Positions 25,855 through 33,127 of a stretch of 33,256 bases of DNA are shown here, one piece after another (position 1 is the stretch's first letter; every line of letters begins with the position of its first letter). The notes beneath the pieces were generated by a model. It ran no database searches. It saw only the letters and a program-made list of their open reading frames with translations, and was not told the DNA's origin. The translations under genes and the position numbers were made by a program. Origin of the DNA: Candidatus Coprenecus pullicola (GTDB lineage: Bacteria > Bacteroidota > Bacteroidia > Bacteroidales > UBA932); the NCBI GenBank assembly GCA_018711925.1, contig DVHR01000034.1, forward strand, positions 1-33,256, read 5' to 3'.

Positions 25855-27411
25855 TTATAATCCCCATCTGTCCGGCTCGCACTGCGCTTTCACAGAAGAC
25901 GCAATGCTCCGGGGCAGGTTGTTGAAAAAAGTAAATCCGGTCATCTCCTCCACCTCGGAGACGGAGCACATGTCCGAAGCCGTCGGGTTGCTGCGGCTGT
26001 ACTCTGTGTTGTCATAGACAAACGCCACGGAGTAATATGCAGAACTGGAGACGCTGTAACTCAATACGGCCTTGAAATAACCATCGGGGACTGCCACCGG
26101 ATTGCCGGCATTGTCCTCTGTCCAGCGCTCAGGCTCTCCCGAATCAAATATCGGACCTGTCACCACATAGAGCGTGTCACAGACACTGGCAAAGCCGCGC
26201 ACCCTGTTCTCCAGATTGGCCCAGATTTTCTGGTTGAAACCGGATACCTGAGCAGTCATGTTGGTATAATAGAATGTCTGACGGTTCATGGCCGTGTTGG
26301 CGTTGCGGGAGCCGGAGGGTATCTGATGCCCCCGGTCGAAGCCTCTCTCGGGCCAGCCGTGATTGAGCAGCGGCTCATACTCGTCCGGTATCTTGGGGTC
26401 ATATCCCCATGCGTCCGTTCGCCCGCTGCCTATATAGTCGCCGCACAGCGGGTATGCCACCCATAAGGCAATCCTCCCGGCCGCATCATACAGCATGGAG
26501 TAATTGCGTTTCTGCTGTCCGTCCACCTCCGCTGTATGGTATATGAATGCCCTGCCCTCCTCATCTTCCACTGCAGGAAGCTCCATCCAGCCGGACTGAT
26601 ACGGGTCGGACTTCAGGCCCGGCCACGGGTCATCGGGATCCGGGTCCTCACCCTGCTCGTGCGAGATGTAATAGGCCGGCGTCTCCTTTCCGCCGCCCTG
26701 AGGCTCACCCTGATACTCCCCTCTGACTGTCGCAAGGGTCAGGACATCCCCCTCCTTGAGTCCCAAGGACGAAAACGACTGATCATTGCCTTCCAGAGGG
26801 CCTTCGGCTGTCAGACCGTAGATGTACACCTGACCTGTCCCGTCCTCTATGGTCAGATTGCCGTATGTGCCGTCCTCTATATCCGTTATGTATCCGGTCA
26901 GCTTATACCAGACCGTATCATCCGGCTCCGCCGCCAGAAACTCCTCCACCGTAGCGGTGACAAGGCCCTCAATATCCGGGCCCGGGTCCGGATCAAGGCC
27001 AGGACCGTCTCCGCCGGAGGCATCGGGGTCTCCTTTCTGCACGAGGGTGACGGCTATCAGCTCGCCGTCGGAAAATGCCACATTCAGCGACACCTCCCTG
27101 TCCTGACGATCCTCATTGGCAGAATAAGTCAGCATTACATTGTTGACGCTGCCGCTTCCGGACTCAGGCGACACCTTGGCCCAGCCGTCCTGCGTTCCAT
27201 CATAACTGAGCGATATGCTCCAGTCCACCGAGGACTCTATCGTCACAAACTGACCCGTATGGTCATACGCGACAGTATCGCGGGACAGCCTCACCGCCTT
27301 CTCCCCCATGACCTCACGCCCCTCATCCTCGGTACATGAAGACAGTAATACTGCCGGCAGCATCACTGCCAGCAGTATCACAATCCTCAATACTTTATGC
27401 TTATGAAACAT
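25855..27411 (-). CDS. Surface lipoprotein nuclease: BACON + OB-like domain + DNA/RNA non-specific endonuclease
   Basis: This 518-residue lipoprotein has a lipobox LLSSC (Cys26). A BACON domain spans about 37-125 (VDWSISLSYDGTQDGWAKVSPESG without its last residues), followed by a Gly/Asp/Pro linker. An OB-like domain spans about 151-254 (VWYKLTGYITDIEDGTYGNLTIED, up to YYISHEQGE), nearly the same as one in the upstream gene. The C-terminal NUC1-type endonuclease spans about 285-510 with the catalytic DRGHQIPS at 359-366, and TFYYTNMTAQVSGFNQKIW at 379-397. This enzyme family uses one metal ion and cuts single- and double-stranded DNA and RNA. BACON domains usually hold the enzyme away from the membrane on the cell surface. 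The gene is 11 bases after the first gene of the operon. Confidence 0.92.
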   Translation of the reverse strand: MFHKHKVLRIVILLAVMLPAVLLSSCTEDEGREVMGEKAVRLSRDTVAYDHTGQFVTIESSVDWSISLSYDGTQDGWAKVSPESGSGSVNNVMLTYSANEDRQDREVSLNVAFSDGELIAVTLVQKGDPDASGGDGPGLDPDPGPDIEGLVTATVEEFLAAEPDDTVWYKLTGYITDIEDGTYGNLTIEDGTGQVYIYGLTAEGPLEGNDQSFSSLGLKEGDVLTLATVRGEYQGEPQGGGKETPAYYISHEQGEDPDPDDPWPGLKSDPYQSGWMELPAVEDEEGRAFIYHTAEVDGQQKRNYSMLYDAAGRIALWVAYPLCGDYIGSGRTDAWGYDPKIPDEYEPLLNHGWPERGFDRGHQIPSGSRNANTAMNRQTFYYTNMTAQVSGFNQKIWANLENRVRGFASVCDTLYVVTGPIFDSGEPERWTEDNAGNPVAVPDGYFKAVLSYSVSSSAYYSVAFVYDNTEYSRSNPTASDMCSVSEVEEMTGFTFFNNLPRSIASSVKAQCEPDRWGL

Positions 27412-27422
27412 TCCCTACACGG

Positions 27423-30400
27423 TTACTTTACATTGACTCCCAGAAAACCGACTCTTGTTTTGGACATTCCCTCTGTAGTAACTGTGATTACGGTGCTTGA
27501 AGTGGCCCCTTCAATGTTCATGGTGTAGAAGTCATTGGAGCCGAACTCAATCGTAAACGGTTCGTTATTGGAAAAACCTGCATTAGTCTGACAGTCAAGT
27601 TCCACCTCTGAAAAACCGTTAATAGTACCGCCTCCGGAAATCTTCACCTTCGCATGAGTCTTATTATTGTTCCAAGCCACTGCATACATAGTGAGTGTCG
27701 CCGAGCCGGTCATTCCGAGATTAAAAGAGTATGACCCTGCTGCTTTGCTCGTTCCCAACTTCATTCCTATATATTCCTCACCATCAATGACAAATGTGCT
27801 TGCCACGCACTTATCATCAGTGCTGACCGCCGAAGGCTGGGACAAGTCAATGTTGCCTTCGTAGACACCGTCGCCTGCGGTTCCTTCTATAAGAGCGGGA
27901 TCATCAGGGAGTTCTCCTTCCTCATGAGAGATGTAGTATGCAGGACCGCCCACCTGAGGCTGATCGTTATACGATGTCCTCGTACCTGCGAGAGTGACGA
28001 TGTCGCCTTCACTCAGGCCTATGGAAGAGAAGGAGTTATCATTCTTATCTACCTTAGTCTTTGTCAGACCATACACATAAACCGAGCCGGTATTATCCTC
28101 TATCGTAATGTTGCCATAATATTCATTGTCGATACTCGTAATTTTACCTGTGAGCTGATACCACACATCGCTGCTCTCCGATGCTGCCAAGAACTCCGCG
28201 ATAGTCACCACTACCGGCTCATCTGTGGACGCACCCTGTGCGCTCTGAGTCACAGAGCATGTAAGTGTCTTATTGGCGATATTCTCATCTGTCGTACTTA
28301 CAGTTATGGTGGCTGTACGCTCGGAAGCCCCGGTATTGGCGGTGTACTGTACCGTCACTGTGCCGTTACCGTTTCCGCTCGTGGGGTTGACCGTGAAAGC
28401 ACTGTTGTCGGAAGACACTGTCCAGGCGACATTGGATGTAACTGTAATATCGAAAGACCCTTCCTCAGACGATACCCTCTGAGAAGTAGGGTTGATACTG
28501 AACGTGTACGCAGCCTCGCCAAAACGCTCACCGGTAAGACCGGCATAGTCATCTGTGGAAGTCAGACTGATCTGATAAGTGTCATTATTGATACCTGCGA
28601 CTCCCTTGAGGATTCCGCTTCCCTCAGGCACCTGTACACTCTTAAGTGACTCAGCCCAGCGTGACGTAAACAGATCGAATGTCTCACCGGTTCTGGACTC
28701 AAAGGTGATAGAGGTATTGCTATTGTTCATCACAAACGTCTTGCCAAGATCCTCCGCTACGACCTGAACGTCAGAGACTGCCACATACTGAGACTCATAG
28801 TCTCCGCTGATCAGTTGTGCGGCTGTAATGTTCTTAGGCTCAGGCACTGTTCCATCCGACACTTTGGAAATGTTGGCATTGGGTACATTATTAAGTTGAA
28901 TGAGGCCGTTGAAGTTCTCAAGTGACTGTCCCTGGATATTGACCTCGACAACATCTCCTAACTTAAATGCCTCCTCGTCCTGAGTGAGACGCACCATAAT
29001 ACCGGCGGTCTCATCCTGCATGACAATATTCTTCTTCGAAGAACCGTTATTCAAGTCTACATTGCTGATAACCGTTGCACGGATATACCAGTCCTCTGAA
29101 ACCGTAACGTTAGAGCCTTGATATAATGCTCTGACATCGGCGATATTCACCAACTCACCGGGCTGAGGATCGGGATCCACGTTTTCGCCGCTGCCGAAAG
29201 CCACATCGTCTATACGGTAGGTATTGGCCTTTCCCGTATAACGGAGGGCTATGCAGAGAGCACTTTCAGATGCATAGTCCGAAAGATCTATTGTCTCTTC
29301 TATCCACTGATTACGCTCAGCACCCTCAGGGAAGGAGACATCCTTTACAACTGTCCATGTAGCTGATGTAAAATCACCTGTAAAGTTTGTAGATACCACA
29401 ACCTCCATCTTGGAATCGTCACCGCCGTCATCCAGATGATAAAGAGCCTTACGGAATGAGAAGGTCTTGGGATTAGCCTCGGTCATATTGGCCTTAGGAG
29501 GCAGAGCGAATGCCACAACTTCGTCAACAGATGCGTTGTAAGGCGCTATCTGAATATATTTGTCACTGTCATACGTTCCTGTCTTGAATCCATCATTGAC
29601 ATTAGTACCGGCATTACTATAGAACAGCCAGTTGTCATTAATGTATTGCTGGTTAGCAGAAGCCACTGATGAGAAATCATCGGAGAAAGATGCCAGAGGG
29701 CCAACCTTGCTCCAAGTATTATAGTCTCCTATGACACCGCCTTCCGGCTCTGCACTTTCAAAGCGCTCTCCCTGCATGTCCGCATAATCTTCAGTAGAAG
29801 AAAGTACTATCTGCATAGTTTCATAGAAACACTGGGCTATACCTTTAAGTGTACCGCTGCCCTCAGGAACCTCGACCTTAGCAAGTTCTGTCGCATATTG
29901 AGATGTACGGATAACAAATCTCTCACCAGTTCTCGATTCGATATTGATGGAAGTTCCCTCACTGTCACTCATACTGAAAGTCTTACCGAGATCTGACTCA
30001 ACTACCTGAACATCCTGTACTGCAACATACTGAGACTCGTAATCCCCAGTCATCAGCTCAGCTGCCGAGATGACCTTGGCCTCAGGCATGGCATCCGAAC
30101 GTACTTTCCTGACATCCGCATTCGGAACGTTATTAATCTGCAGAAGTCCAGCGTACTGCTCCAGGGAGAGACCGTTTACATCAAGTTCAATTACATCTCC
30201 GCGTTTGAAACTCTCCTCATCCTTCTCAAGACGAAGCATTATTCCTGCTGTCTCATCCTGTATGATGATATTCCTCTTGGAAGAAGAGTTATTCAGGTCT
30301 ACATTACTGATAACCGTACCGCTTATTGTTCCCTCAATTGTTATAGACACAGTTTCAGACTCACCTGTCCAGAGTGCCCTTACATCTGATATAGGAGTGT

Positions 30401-30788
30401 ATTCCTTGGCGATTTCACCTTTCTGGAATACAGTCACATTGGCGCTCACTGCTCCTGCATTGAATGTTACTGTTGCAGATCTGTCCTCAGCAGAATTGGC
30501 TAGCACAGAAAGCACCACCTCCACAGAATCATGAGATGCGCTACCGGAAGCCGGAGTGACTACAAGCCAGTCATCTTCCACCTCCACTGCATAATCAATT
30601 TCAACTGTCCAGTCGCGGCTGGAAAGGATTTTGACAGTCTGCTGTCCCTCTGCCTCTGAGAAATTGACAGAGGAGGTGTTGACACCAATGTTGGGAACAC
30701 CAAAATCCTCTTTTTCGTCTTTCTTGCAGGAAGCGATTGCAGCAAGAATCATGACCGCACCTGCGAGTTTCATCAAAATCTTTAACAT
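27423..30788 (-). CDS. Large multidomain surface lipoprotein: BACON, DUF5689 (x2), adhesion-like and OB-like domains
   Basis: This 1121-residue lipoprotein has lipobox AIASC (Cys21). Apparent domains in order: BACON at about 30-128; DUF5689 copy 1 at about 132-345; a jelly-roll/choice-of-anchor-like domain at about 355-545 (LPPKANMTEANPKTFSFRKA, RIDDVAFGSG); DUF5689 copy 2 at about 548-760; a second BACON at about 765-862; an OB-like domain at about 872-975; and a C-terminal beta domain to 1121. The DUF5689 copies share long identical stretches such as VISNVDLNN, QDETAGIM, GDYESQYVAV and VPEGSG. The likely role is binding polymeric substrate, probably DNA or RNA given the OB-like folds and the nuclease genes downstream. 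It leads the operon. Confidence 0.85.
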   Translation of the reverse strand: MLKILMKLAGAVMILAAIASCKKDEKEDFGVPNIGVNTSSVNFSEAEGQQTVKILSSRDWTVEIDYAVEVEDDWLVVTPASGSASHDSVEVVLSVLANSAEDRSATVTFNAGAVSANVTVFQKGEIAKEYTPISDVRALWTGESETVSITIEGTISGTVISNVDLNNSSSKRNIIIQDETAGIMLRLEKDEESFKRGDVIELDVNGLSLEQYAGLLQINNVPNADVRKVRSDAMPEAKVISAAELMTGDYESQYVAVQDVQVVESDLGKTFSMSDSEGTSINIESRTGERFVIRTSQYATELAKVEVPEGSGTLKGIAQCFYETMQIVLSSTEDYADMQGERFESAEPEGGVIGDYNTWSKVGPLASFSDDFSSVASANQQYINDNWLFYSNAGTNVNDGFKTGTYDSDKYIQIAPYNASVDEVVAFALPPKANMTEANPKTFSFRKALYHLDDGGDDSKMEVVVSTNFTGDFTSATWTVVKDVSFPEGAERNQWIEETIDLSDYASESALCIALRYTGKANTYRIDDVAFGSGENVDPDPQPGELVNIADVRALYQGSNVTVSEDWYIRATVISNVDLNNGSSKKNIVMQDETAGIMVRLTQDEEAFKLGDVVEVNIQGQSLENFNGLIQLNNVPNANISKVSDGTVPEPKNITAAQLISGDYESQYVAVSDVQVVAEDLGKTFVMNNSNTSITFESRTGETFDLFTSRWAESLKSVQVPEGSGILKGVAGINNDTYQISLTSTDDYAGLTGERFGEAAYTFSINPTSQRVSSEEGSFDITVTSNVAWTVSSDNSAFTVNPTSGNGNGTVTVQYTANTGASERTATITVSTTDENIANKTLTCSVTQSAQGASTDEPVVVTIAEFLAASESSDVWYQLTGKITSIDNEYYGNITIEDNTGSVYVYGLTKTKVDKNDNSFSSIGLSEGDIVTLAGTRTSYNDQPQVGGPAYYISHEEGELPDDPALIEGTAGDGVYEGNIDLSQPSAVSTDDKCVASTFVIDGEEYIGMKLGTSKAAGSYSFNLGMTGSATLTMYAVAWNNNKTHAKVKISGGGTINGFSEVELDCQTNAGFSNNEPFTIEFGSNDFYTMNIEGATSSTVITVTTEGMSKTRVGFLGVNVK
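28515..29150 (-). repeat. Internal coding duplication, DUF5689 copy 2
   Basis: This encodes the second of two homologous segments of about 210 residues in the 1121-residue lipoprotein. It starts IADVRAL and ends GERFGEAA. The partner is 29750-30395. Many blocks are identical at protein level. Confidence 0.8.
29750..30395 (-). repeat. Internal coding duplication, DUF5689 copy 1
   Basis: This encodes the first homologous segment, from ISDVRAL to GERFESAE. The two copies are separated by the jelly-roll-like domain, so the duplication is not a simple tandem. Confidence 0.8.
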
Positions 30789-30841
30789 ACCTGAAAAATT
30801 TTTATAAAAGATTAACTTAACGTTCTTTTACCTTTTTGGCG

Positions 30842-30849
30842 CAAATATA
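30842..30849 (-). promoter_or_regulatory. Putative -7 promoter box of the nucleic-acid operon
   Basis: The minus strand reads TATATTTG, an exact match to TAnnTTTG, 53 bases before the ATG at 30788. A TTTG lies only 10 bases further upstream, too close for the usual spacing; the region is very AT-rich. Confidence 0.45.
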
Positions 30850-30953
30850 TAACTTTTTACAAATACATAATTTTAAATTTTCGTTACAATCCTTTTTATA
30901 GCATTTTTCCTCATATTTCCAGCACCTTCCATGAGTACACAAGCCCTTCTTCC

Positions 30954-31103
30954 GGGGAAAGTGCCGGGCTTTTCCGCGATTCCAGTTCACTTTCCCCCGC
31001 GGCATGCCGGGGCACCGGCTCTACAGACCTCTCTGGCGGCACCTGCCATTTCCACCTCCGGGGAAAGTGCCGGGCTTTTCCGCGAAAACGGTTCACTTTC
31101 CCC
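30954..31103 (-). repeat. Two palindromic units of the 106-bp repeat, reverse orientation
   Basis: Palindromes of 44 bp at 30954-30997 and 31060-31103 start GGGGAAAGTG and end CACTTTCCCC, again exactly 106 bases apart. The 62 bases between them are the reverse complement of the inter-palindrome sequence in the array at 13984-14257 (for example CCATTTCCACCTCC against GGAGGTGGAAATGG). The two arrays are thus inverted relative to each other and bracket about 17 kb. Confidence 0.82.
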
Positions 31104-31335
31104 CGTGGCATGAGGCTTCTGACGAGGTCCAGCAGGGCATACTTGGGGAAGTGCTTAGTATACAGGTACTCTGAAAAAGAGCATCTGCTGGACTTGGGGT
31201 GAAATGGCGGTTTTGTGGCTAGAGGCGGGCAGTCCAGCAAATCGCCAAAATATATACGCCTAATAATCAGCATAATACATTTGATCGATGTGTTGGACAT
31301 TGTAAAAGTTCTAAGTTCTTATTAAGTCAGCCTTT
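31104..31335. other. Non-coding sequence with a 9-bp inverted repeat
   Basis: No gene is recognisable here. GTCCAGCAG at 31127-31135 and CTGCTGGAC at 31185-31193 are perfect inverses about 50 bases apart, and AGTCCAGCAA recurs at 31231-31240. ACTTGGGG also occurs twice (31141, 31193). It could be a degenerate mobile hairpin or a small RNA; I cannot tell which. Confidence 0.35.
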
Positions 31336-31516
31336 GGGGAAACGACACTTTCCCCCGTGTGGTGTTCTTATGAAAATCCAGCAGTCGAAAAGACCAGGCC
31401 CTCCCACCGCTTCGCGGCGGGCCCCTCCCTCTAGAGCCGAGGGCGGCTAATCTTTTCTCGTTGCTGGATTTTCATTAAAGTGAGCGCACCTGCCATTTCC
31501 ACCTCCGGGGAAAGTG
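31336..31516 (+). repeat. Hairpin element, copy 2, embedded in a damaged 106-bp repeat unit
   Basis: The core lies at 31371-31474 (104 bp) and is nearly identical to the core at 13878-13982, in the same orientation. On its left is a shortened palindrome GGGGAAACGACACTTTCCCC (31336-31355) followed by CGTGTGGTG. On its right is TAAAGTGAGCGCA (31476-31488), then CACCTGCCATTTCCACCTCC and GGGGAAAGTG (31507-31516). Both flanks are reverse complements of the opposite flanks of copy 1, so the core is inverted relative to its surroundings. Confidence 0.78.
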
Positions 31517-31559
31517 CCGGAAAAATGGCAGGACTGATACACTTTCGGAAAAATTATCA

Positions 31560-31567
31560 TATCTTTG
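31560..31567 (+). promoter_or_regulatory. Putative -7 promoter box of the SPFH-Arc operon
   Basis: TATCTTTG matches TAnnTTTG, 28 bases before the ATG at 31596. No -33 element at the usual spacing is seen. Confidence 0.5.
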
Positions 31568-31595
31568 TGATATCATTTTAATATCACTAACTGCA

Positions 31596-32624
31596 ATGAA
31601 AAACACTAACGACACCCAACTCACTCAGAACACACCATTCCAAGGGCGTGTCTCCAACGGATTCCTCATGCTCTTCGTAAGCCTTCTGCTTATCGCGGCC
31701 GGCATAGCCTGCATCTGCCTCGCTGAAGGCTACAAGACCGAAATCGCCGGATACCTATATATAATAGGTAACACGGCAGCCATCATACTTTTCCTCATAG
31801 CCGTGGTCCTTCCTTTCGGACTGATGACCCTTGAGCCCAATCAGGCACGGGCCATGGTCTTCTTCGGCAACTACCGCGGAACATTCACCCGTACCGGCTT
31901 CTTCTGGGTCAATCCCTTCAATTCGAAGAAAAAGGTCTCGCTACGGGCCCGCAACATCAATGTGGATCCGATTAAGGTCAATGACCGCAACGGCAACCCT
32001 ATCCTCGTCGGCCTCATACTCGTATGGAAAGTGGAAGACGTGTACAAGGCCATCTTCGAGATAGATACCCAGACCATAGCCGCAAGTCTGTCCGCAAAAG
32101 GCAAGAAAGGCGAGGACGGAGACGCCGCCGGCACCATGGCAGACAGTAACGCCAACCGCATGAAGGCACTCGAGTCCTTTGTCAGGGTACAGAGCGACGC
32201 TGCCCTCCGTCAGGTGGCAGGCAACTACGCCTACGACACCCTCGGCTCCGAGCCGGCTGACACACTGACCCTGCGTAACGGCGGTGACACCATCAATCAC
32301 GAACTGGTCGAGAAACTCAATGAACGTTTGGAGATGGCGGGTATATCGGTACTTGAGGCCCGTATCAACTATCTGGCATATGCCCCTGAGATAGCAGCCG
32401 TCATGCTGCGCCGCCAACAGGCCGAGGCCATCATATCCGCCCGCGAGAAGATAGTCGAGGGAGCTGTATCAATGGTCCAGATGGCACTCAGACAGATAGA
32501 CGAAAGGGATATCGTGGAACTGGATGACGCGAAAAAAGCCGCCATGGTAAGCAACCTGCTCGTAGTCCTCTGCGCTGACGAGTCAGCCCAGCCAGTGCTC
32601 AATACCGGCTCGCTGTATCAGTAA
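31596..32624 (+). CDS. SPFH/band 7 domain membrane protein
   Basis: This 342-residue SPFH (stomatin/prohibitin/flotillin) protein has two N-terminal membrane helices (about 20-43 and 50-72), followed by the band 7 domain. The domain shows LEPNQARAMVFFGNYRGT, GFFWVNPF, ARNINVDPIKVNDRNGNPI and VWKVEDVYKAIFEI. A helical C-terminal part contains YLAYAPEIAAVMLRRQQAEAI. Such proteins form ring or cage assemblies in membranes and often control membrane proteases or lipid microdomains. The gene is followed after 51 bases by a small Arc-like gene, a pairing I recall from other bacteria with this SPFH subtype. The promoter lies just right of the repeat block. Exact function is unknown. Confidence 0.9.
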   Translation: MKNTNDTQLTQNTPFQGRVSNGFLMLFVSLLLIAAGIACICLAEGYKTEIAGYLYIIGNTAAIILFLIAVVLPFGLMTLEPNQARAMVFFGNYRGTFTRTGFFWVNPFNSKKKVSLRARNINVDPIKVNDRNGNPILVGLILVWKVEDVYKAIFEIDTQTIAASLSAKGKKGEDGDAAGTMADSNANRMKALESFVRVQSDAALRQVAGNYAYDTLGSEPADTLTLRNGGDTINHELVEKLNERLEMAGISVLEARINYLAYAPEIAAVMLRRQQAEAIISAREKIVEGAVSMVQMALRQIDERDIVELDDAKKAAMVSNLLVVLCADESAQPVLNTGSLYQ

Positions 32625-32675
32625 CATCTGTTGTCAGTCCTGAAAGCCGTTTCTAAACAAAAGCAAGACAGGAAG

Positions 32676-32852
32676 ATGGCCAAAGAGCAGTCAAAAAACA
32701 AAAGTTTTGTTCTCCGTATAGACGCGACAACGATGGAGGCGCTGGAGAAATGGGCCGCTGATGAGTTCCGATCCATCAACGGCCAGCTCCAGTGGCTCAT
32801 CGATGACGCCCTTCGCCATGCCGGCCGCCTCCCCTCCAAAAAAAGCGACTGA
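32676..32852 (+). CDS. Small Arc-like ribbon-helix-helix DNA-binding protein
   Basis: This 58-residue protein has a ribbon-helix-helix pattern: strand KSFVLRIDATTMEALEKWA with alternating residues for DNA contacts, then helix RSINGQLQWLIDDALRHA. It fits Arc/MetJ-type domains. A TTG-started extension to 32631 is possible but adds non-family residues, so the ATG at 32676 (preceded by AGGA at a useful distance) is preferred. No toxin gene is adjacent. It probably shares a transcript with the SPFH gene and might regulate it; target is unknown. Confidence 0.75.
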   Translation: MAKEQSKNKSFVLRIDATTMEALEKWAADEFRSINGQLQWLIDDALRHAGRLPSKKSD

Positions 32853-32913
32853 ATCCTACACGTTGCAATATAAGAGCTGTATGCTGAACACGCATTCGTC
32901 AAATGTACCGTTG

Positions 32914-32947
32914 TCCGTATCTCACAAATACCGGATTTTCTTTTTTT
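32914..32947 (+). terminator. Possible Rho-independent terminator after the SPFH-Arc pair
   Basis: CCGTAT (32915-32920) can pair with ATACCGG (32928-32934, one bulged C), followed directly by a T-rich run (32936-32947). The stem is short, so this is tentative. Apart from this and a promoter, I see nothing in 32853-33127. Confidence 0.4.
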
Positions 32948-33059
32948 ACGTGTTGCCGGAGCATGAAGAACGCTGCAGAGCATTTTACAAATTTGAAGAA
33001 CCGCAAAATTCCCAGTTTGGATATTAGATATTTTATTTCATAATCTCAATAATTCTTTG

Positions 33060-33067
33060 TACCTTTG
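33060..33067 (+). promoter_or_regulatory. Putative -7 promoter box of the edge lipoprotein gene
   Basis: TACCTTTG matches TAnnTTTG, 60 bases before the ATG at 33128. TTTC (33036-33039) lies 20 bases upstream in place of the TTTG -33 element. Confidence 0.5.
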
Positions 33068-33127
33068 GCTCAAGATATCTTCTTGAAGTTTTACTCATAT
33101 GCTTACATTTACCATAAATACAACAAT

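Noticed and set aside
24834..25925. 363-residue plus-strand open frame
   Set aside because: It lies wholly opposite the EEP-family gene and the end of the nuclease gene, has no recognisable motif and no promoter; a shadow of strongly coding minus-strand sequence.
30911..31300. 129-residue minus-strand open frame over the repeat block
   Set aside because: Most of it is translation of the 106-bp repeats, which occur elsewhere in another frame; no family match visible.
32676..32852. Antitoxin of a toxin-antitoxin pair
   Set aside because: The ribbon-helix-helix fold is compatible, but no toxin gene is adjacent and the partner is an SPFH gene.
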